From NCBI GenBank assembly GCA_904418825.1, contig CAJFPU010000012.1:1-64000 (forward strand): 64,000 nucleotides of DNA, read 5' to 3'. The notes under the pieces were generated by a model, which was given only the letters and a program-made list of their open reading frames with translations, did not search any database and was not told the origin of the DNA. Position numbers and translations under genes: made by a program. Positions 59,517-64,000 of this stretch are shown piece after piece. This DNA comes from an uncultured Romboutsia sp. Its GTDB lineage: Bacteria > Bacillota > Clostridia > Peptostreptococcales > Peptostreptococcaceae. Numbering within the stretch: position 1 is the first letter of the stretch; every line of letters starts with the position of its first letter.

Positions 59517-60458
59517 ATGTTTCGCTATATAATGAAACGTATCAGTTATATGTTTATAACTTTATTTATTGTCATCTCAGTAGTATTCTTTTTAGTTAGA
59601 CTTCTTCCAGGTACTCCATTTAATGAACAAAAACTAAATGCAGAACAAATCGCTCAACTTCAAGCTCAATATGGATTAGATGATCCTGTTCCTGTTCAAT
59701 ATGTAAGGTATTTAACTGGAGTATTCCAAGGTAAATTAGGTATTTCATTTAAACAATCAGGTCAAACTGTTGAGGGTATTATAAAGCTTCGTATAGGACC
59801 ATCTGCTATGCTTGGTGCACAAGCTTTAGTATTAGGTTCAGTTGTTGGACTTATACTAGGTATAATTGCTGCACTTAAAAGAAATTCAATTTGGGATTAT
59901 TTATGTACTATATTATGTGTACTCGGTGTATCTGTTCCATCCTTTGTTGTTGCTGCAACATTACAATTATACTTAGGAGCAAAATTTAAACTTTTCCCAA
60001 TAACTTGGGGTGTTCCATTAGGTTCTGATTTTAGATATATATGGACGATTTTACCATCAATAGCATTATCATTCTTTACTATAGCTAGTGTCGCTCGTTT
60101 CACTAGAACTGAATTAGTTGAAGTTTTAAATTCAGAATATATAGTTACAGCTAAAGCAAAAGGGTTAAGTAAATCTACAGTAATATTAAAACATGCTCTT
60201 AGGAATGCTTTAATACCTGTTATAACTGTTTTAGGACCATTAGCTGCAGGTCTTTTAACTGGTTCATTAGTTGTTGAAAAAGTTTTTGCTGTACCTGGTA
60301 TAGGTGATTTATTAGTTAATGCAATAAATACTAATGACTTATTTATAATTTCAGGTGTAGCTATAGTCTATAGTGCATTCTATATAACAGTTATATTAAT
60401 TGTAGATATACTTTATGGAATTATAGATCCTAGAATACGTTTGACAGGGGGTAATTAA
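59517..60458 (+). CDS. oppB: Oligopeptide ABC transporter permease OppB
   Basis: 313 residues, six membrane helices, the N-terminal MKRISYMFITLFIVISVVFFLVRLLPGTP signature and the EAA loop (TAKAKGLSKSTVILKHALRNALIP, about 210). One half of the transport channel; needs OppC, OppD, OppF and OppA. One base separates it from oppC. AAAAAGGGG ribosome site. Confidence 0.95.
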   Translation: MFRYIMKRISYMFITLFIVISVVFFLVRLLPGTPFNEQKLNAEQIAQLQAQYGLDDPVPVQYVRYLTGVFQGKLGISFKQSGQTVEGIIKLRIGPSAMLGAQALVLGSVVGLILGIIAALKRNSIWDYLCTILCVLGVSVPSFVVAATLQLYLGAKFKLFPITWGVPLGSDFRYIWTILPSIALSFFTIASVARFTRTELVEVLNSEYIVTAKAKGLSKSTVILKHALRNALIPVITVLGPLAAGLLTGSLVVEKVFAVPGIGDLLVNAINTNDLFIISGVAIVYSAFYITVILIVDILYGIIDPRIRLTGGN

Positions 60459-60459
60459 G

Positions 60460-61491
60460 ATGTTTGATAAAGTTATGATTGATGGACAACAAGTTGAACT
60501 AACTAAAGATATGTTTGAAATGACTCCTGCAAATTTTGGAGATAATGAAGCTATTTCTAGACCAAGTTTAACTTTTTGGCAAGATGCAAGAAAAAGATTA
60601 TTTAAAAATCCTGGTGCTGTTGCTGGATTAGTAATATTATGTTGTATTATTTTAATGGCAATATTTGCACCTATGTTTTCTAAATTTGATTATAAAACTC
60701 AAAATATAAGACATACAAAAGTTCCACCAAAGATGCCTATAGTCTCTTCTCTAGGCATTATGGATGGAAAAAATTCAGATGGTGTTGATGTGTATGAAGA
60801 AAAAGGAATTGAAGAAACTTATCTATTCGGTACTGATGCTCTAGGTCGTGATATATGGACTCGTACTTGGACTGGTGCAAGAGTTTCTTTATTTATAGCT
60901 CTACTTGCTGCTGTATTTGATCTTCTTATAGGAGTTACATATGGTGGTGTATCTGCTTACTATGGTGGTAGAGTGGATATTATCATGCAGCGTATTATAG
61001 AAATAATATCAGGTATTCCAAGCCTTGTTATTGTTACACTGTTTATAATGGTATTTGAGCCTGGTATTATGTCTATATCTATGGCTATGGCAGTATCTGG
61101 CTGGACTGGAATGGCTAGAATTGTTCGTTCTCATGTATTAAGACTTAAAAATCAAGAATTCGTTTTAGCTTCAAAAACTTTAGGTTCTTCTGATGTTAGA
61201 ATTATACTAAAGCACCTTTTCCCTAATATTGTTGGAAATATAGTTGTTGCAACAATGTTCTCATTACCTAGTGCAATATTCTATGAAGCATTCTTAAGTT
61301 TTATAGGTTTAGGTCTTCAACCACCTTATGCATCTCTTGGAGTTCTTATAAATGAAGGATTCCAAGCATTACAAAACTATCCATATATGATGTTTATACC
61401 ATCTATTGTAGTTTGTTTATTAATATTCAGTTTAAACTTACTAGCAGATGGTCTAAGAGATGCTGTTGACCCTAAAATGCGTAATCAATAA
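60460..61491 (+). CDS. oppC: Oligopeptide ABC transporter permease OppC
   Basis: 343 residues. N-terminal OppC_N segment with a first membrane helix (about 53-75), an insertion of about 50 residues before FGTDALGRDIW, and the EAA loop (ASKTLGSSDVRIILKHLFPNI, about 235). Partners with OppB. Conserved length and motifs throughout. Confidence 0.95.
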   Translation: MFDKVMIDGQQVELTKDMFEMTPANFGDNEAISRPSLTFWQDARKRLFKNPGAVAGLVILCCIILMAIFAPMFSKFDYKTQNIRHTKVPPKMPIVSSLGIMDGKNSDGVDVYEEKGIEETYLFGTDALGRDIWTRTWTGARVSLFIALLAAVFDLLIGVTYGGVSAYYGGRVDIIMQRIIEIISGIPSLVIVTLFIMVFEPGIMSISMAMAVSGWTGMARIVRSHVLRLKNQEFVLASKTLGSSDVRIILKHLFPNIVGNIVVATMFSLPSAIFYEAFLSFIGLGLQPPYASLGVLINEGFQALQNYPYMMFIPSIVVCLLIFSLNLLADGLRDAVDPKMRNQ

Positions 61492-61511
61492 TAAGTAAGG
61501 GGGAGAGTTTA

Positions 61512-62537
61512 TTGGAAAAATTACTTGAGGTAAAAAATTTATGTGTTAATTTTGGTACTTACGGTGGAGAGGTTCAAGCTGTAAGAGGAGTTACATTCGA
61601 TTTACATAAAGGAGAAACACTAGCTATAGTTGGTGAATCTGGTTCTGGTAAATCTGTTGCTTGTAAAACTATAATGAGAATACTTTCATCAAATGGATAT
61701 ATAAAAAATGGTCAAATATTATTTGATGGTAAAGATTTAACTAAAATAAGTGAAAAAGATATGGAAAAAGTTAGAGGTAAAGATATTGCAATGATATTCC
61801 AGGACCCTATGACTTCTCTAAATCCTACTATGACTATAGGGAAACAAATAATGGAACCTATTATAAAGCATCAAGGCTTTAGTAAAGAAGATGCTAAAAA
61901 AAGAGCAATAGAACTTATTGAATTAGTTGGAATATCTGATGCAGAAAAAAGATTTAAGCAATATCCCCATCAATTTTCTGGTGGTATGAGACAACGTATT
62001 GTAATAGCTATATCTTTGGCTTGTAACCCAAAAGTATTAATTGCCGATGAACCTACTACTGCTCTTGATGTTACAATTCAAGCTCAAATATTAGAACTTA
62101 TAAAAGATTTACAAGAAAAAACTGGTGTAGCAGTTATCTTCATAACTCATGACCTTGGAGTAGTTGCTAATGTGGCTGATAGAGTTGCAGTTATGTATGC
62201 TGGAAAAATTATAGAATACGGAACTTCTGATGATATATTCTATGACCCTAAACATCCTTATACTTGGGGACTTTTAGGATCAATGCCTACATTAGACATA
62301 TGAGATAATGATTTATATAATATACCTGGAACACCTCCAGACTTAATGAATCCACCTAAAGGAGATGCATTTGCACTTCGTAGTGCATATGCTATGAAAC
62401 TAGATCATTTAGTAGAACCTCCTATGTTCAAGGTTAGTGATACTCACTATGCTGCTACATGGCTTTTACATCCATTGGCTCCGAAAGTTGAGAAACCTAT
62501 AAACATAGGAAGAAAGATGGTGAATATAAATGAGTAG
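61512..62537 (+). pseudogene. oppD: Oligopeptide ABC transporter ATPase OppD with in-frame TGA
   Basis: TTG start with GGGGGAGAG upstream. 263 residues carry a complete ATPase core (GESGSGKSV, FSGGMRQR signature, LIADEPTTALD, ITHDLG) up to ..GSMPTLDI, then TGA at 62301-62303. The same frame continues with DNDLYNIPGTPPDLMNPP.. to a TAG at 62537, which is the OppD/DppD C-terminal peptide-transporter domain. The normal product would be about 341 residues. The nucleotide-binding fold is intact but the C-terminal domain is separated. A point mutation, read-through or a sequencing error are possible; the ending overlaps the oppF start by eight bases as in an intact gene. Confidence 0.85.
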
Positions 62538-63483
62538 AAAAATATTATTAGAAGTTAAAAATTTAAAGCAATACTTTCCTTTAGGTAGAAAAGGTGTTGT
62601 AAAAGCAATAGATGATGTATCTTTTCATATATATGAAGGTGAAACATTTGGATTAGTTGGAGAATCTGGTTCTGGTAAATCTACTACTGGACGAACTATA
62701 ATACGCTTATATAACCCAACTAGCGGGGAAGTTATATTTGATGATAAAGTAATATCTCATAAAAAACTTCCTAAAGATGATAAATTATATGTTAATAAAA
62801 ATATGCAAATGATATTTCAAGATCCAATGGCATGTTTAAATCCACGTATGACTGTTATGGACATAATAGCCGAAGGTCTAGATATACACGGTATATATAA
62901 AACTAAAGAAGAAAGAACTAAGAGAGTCTATGAATTATTAAAAACTGTTGGACTTAATGAACAGCACGCTAATCGATATCCACATGAATTCTCTGGTGGC
63001 CAAAGACAACGTATAGGTATTGCTCGTGCATTAGCTGTTGAGCCTAAGTTTATAATAGCTGATGAACCTATTTCAGCTCTTGATGTTTCTATACAAGCTC
63101 AAGTTGTTAATCTTCTTAGAAAATTACAAAAAGAAAATGGTCTTACATACTTATTTATAGCTCATGACCTTTCAATGGTTAAGTATATAAGTGATCGTAT
63201 AGGTGTTATGTATAAGGGTAAATTAGTTGAATTAGCATCTTCAGATGATTTATATGAAAATCCACTACATCCTTATACTAAATCACTTTTATCAGCTATA
63301 CCTCTTCCAGATCCTGATTATGAAAAAACTAGAAAACGTATAAAATATAACCCTAGTATTCATAACTATTCTACTGAAAGTCCTGAGTGGATTGAAATAA
63401 GACCTGGTCATTTTATATATGCATCTAAATCAGAGTTAATTAATTATGAAAAAGAATTAAGTGCTAATGAATCAAATGCTTAA
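62530..63483 (+). CDS. oppF: Oligopeptide ABC transporter ATPase OppF
   Basis: 317 residues. Walker A GESGSGKST (about 43-51), signature FSGGQRQRIGIARAL (about 155), Walker B FIIADEPISALD and the C-terminal oligopeptide domain (LHPYTKSLLSAIP). Forms the ATPase dimer with OppD. If OppD is non-functional, OppF alone may not support transport, unless another OppD is encoded elsewhere. Confidence 0.95.
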   Translation: MSRKILLEVKNLKQYFPLGRKGVVKAIDDVSFHIYEGETFGLVGESGSGKSTTGRTIIRLYNPTSGEVIFDDKVISHKKLPKDDKLYVNKNMQMIFQDPMACLNPRMTVMDIIAEGLDIHGIYKTKEERTKRVYELLKTVGLNEQHANRYPHEFSGGQRQRIGIARALAVEPKFIIADEPISALDVSIQAQVVNLLRKLQKENGLTYLFIAHDLSMVKYISDRIGVMYKGKLVELASSDDLYENPLHPYTKSLLSAIPLPDPDYEKTRKRIKYNPSIHNYSTESPEWIEIRPGHFIYASKSELINYEKELSANESNA

Positions 63484-63496
63484 TATATATAAATAA

Positions 63497-63525
63497 AAGC
63501 CATATCTAATTATTAGATATGGCTT
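63497..63525. terminator. Bidirectional terminator between oppF and uvrA
   Basis: AAGCCATATCTAA-TTA-TTAGATATGGCTT between convergent stops. Confidence 0.85.
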
Positions 63526-63532
63526 CTTAAAT

Positions 63533-64000
63533 TTATTCAAAATATTTTTTTAAGAATTTTCCAGTATAAGAACCTTCAACTTTAGAAACTTGTTCAGGCG
63601 TTCCAGTAGCAATTATTTTTCCTCCGTTATCTCCACCTTCTGGACCTAAATCAATTATATAATCACAAGTTTTTATCACATCTAAGTTATGTTCTATAAC
63701 TACTATACTGTTACCTGTATCAGCTAGTTTTTGAAGAACATGAATTAACTTATCTACATCAGCCATATGAAGACCTGTTGTTGGTTCGTCTAGTATATAT
63801 AAAGTTTTTCCAGTTGGTCTTTTGCTAAGCTCTGTAGCTAACTTTATTCTTTGTGCTTCTCCCCCTGATAACTGTGTTGATGGTTGTCCTAACTTAATAT
63901 ATGAAAGCCCAACATCCATTAATGTTTCTAATTTTCTTTTTATATTTGGTATGTTTTCAAAGAATTTAAGGGCTTCTTCTACATTCATATCTAATACATC
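63533..64000 (-). CDS. uvrA: Excinuclease ABC subunit A, C-terminal part (partial, 5' end outside window)
   Basis: 156 residues to the edge in an open frame (..[14 protein letters not shown]). ABC signature [15 protein letters not shown], Walker [13 protein letters not shown], His-switch VIEHNLDV, and the conserved end [20 protein letters not shown]. This is the second ATPase module of the damage-recognition subunit that works with UvrB and with the UvrC encoded at 55298. Confidence 0.96.
   Translation of the reverse strand, partial: DVLDMNVEEALKFFENIPNIKRKLETLMDVGLSYIKLGQPSTQLSGGEAQRIKLATELSKRPTGKTLYILDEPTTGLHMADVDKLIHVLQKLADTGNSIVVIEHNLDVIKTCDYIIDLGPEGGDNGGKIIATGTPEQVSKVEGSYTGKFLKKYFE

Noticed and set aside
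62301-62303. Selenocysteine readthrough in oppD
   Set aside because: No selenoprotein of this family is known, and TGA lies in a non-catalytic linker; a nonsense mutation or error is simpler. I did not fold the sequence for an insertion element.

Overview
The window is AT-rich Firmicutes chromosome. Gene content and order (rlmD-pyk-pfkA-dnaE-whiA-nudix-yvcK-rapZ-PHP-murB, then hprK-uvrC, and tig-clpP-clpX-lon-ysxC next to a minimal type IV pilus set) match the Clostridioides/Peptostreptococcaceae pattern as I remember it, so a gut-type Peptostreptococcaceae species (Romboutsia, Paraclostridium, Intestinibacter or a relative) is the likely source. No rRNA or tRNA genes were seen.

Layout. 1-2.6 kb: end of a small type IV pilus cluster (prepilin, PilC, PilB). 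3-5.7 kb: a double-P-loop ATPase and an APC-family permease. 6.2-12.7 kb: protein quality control (ysxC, lon, clpX, clpP, tig). 12.8-16.8 kb: phosphoesterase, a fused RNase PH/XTP pyrophosphatase, and ligA. 17-20.2 kb: two near-identical permease paralogues with duplicated promoters. 20.3-21.7 kb: a 2-hydroxyacid dehydrogenase and a tandem-Bfd iron-sulfur protein.

About 21.96-37.37 kb looks like one integrated mobile element of about 15.4 kb, inserted in the 3' end of rlmD. Two tandem large serine recombinases with a 45-residue leader ORF lie at the rlmD side. The far side carries what looks like the displaced original rlmD C-terminus, still followed by a terminator hairpin. Cargo comprises a MacB-like ABC transporter, an AgrC/AgrA-like two-component system with LytTR-type direct repeats before the transporter, a small resolvase with a res-like triple inverted-repeat array, a filamentous-phage/plasmid-type Rep protein, two helper genes, and an IS982-family transposon that carries a metallo-beta-lactamase-fold gene between its ends.

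37.3-57.1 kb is core: rlmD, glycolysis (pyk, pfkA), dnaE, the whiA-nudix-yvcK-rapZ-PHP-murB run, focA, cls, a NuoE-like protein, hprK and uvrC. 57.2-63.5 kb is an oligopeptide transporter: oppA reads left, and a DUF3899 gene plus oppBCDF read right. oppA appears circularly permuted (its C-terminal half lies before its N-terminal half) and oppD carries an in-frame TGA. The 3' end of uvrA closes the window.

The strongest items for follow-up are the permuted oppA, the rlmD-targeted element with its unusual replication and resolution modules, and the IS982 passenger transposon with four copies of its terminal repeat.
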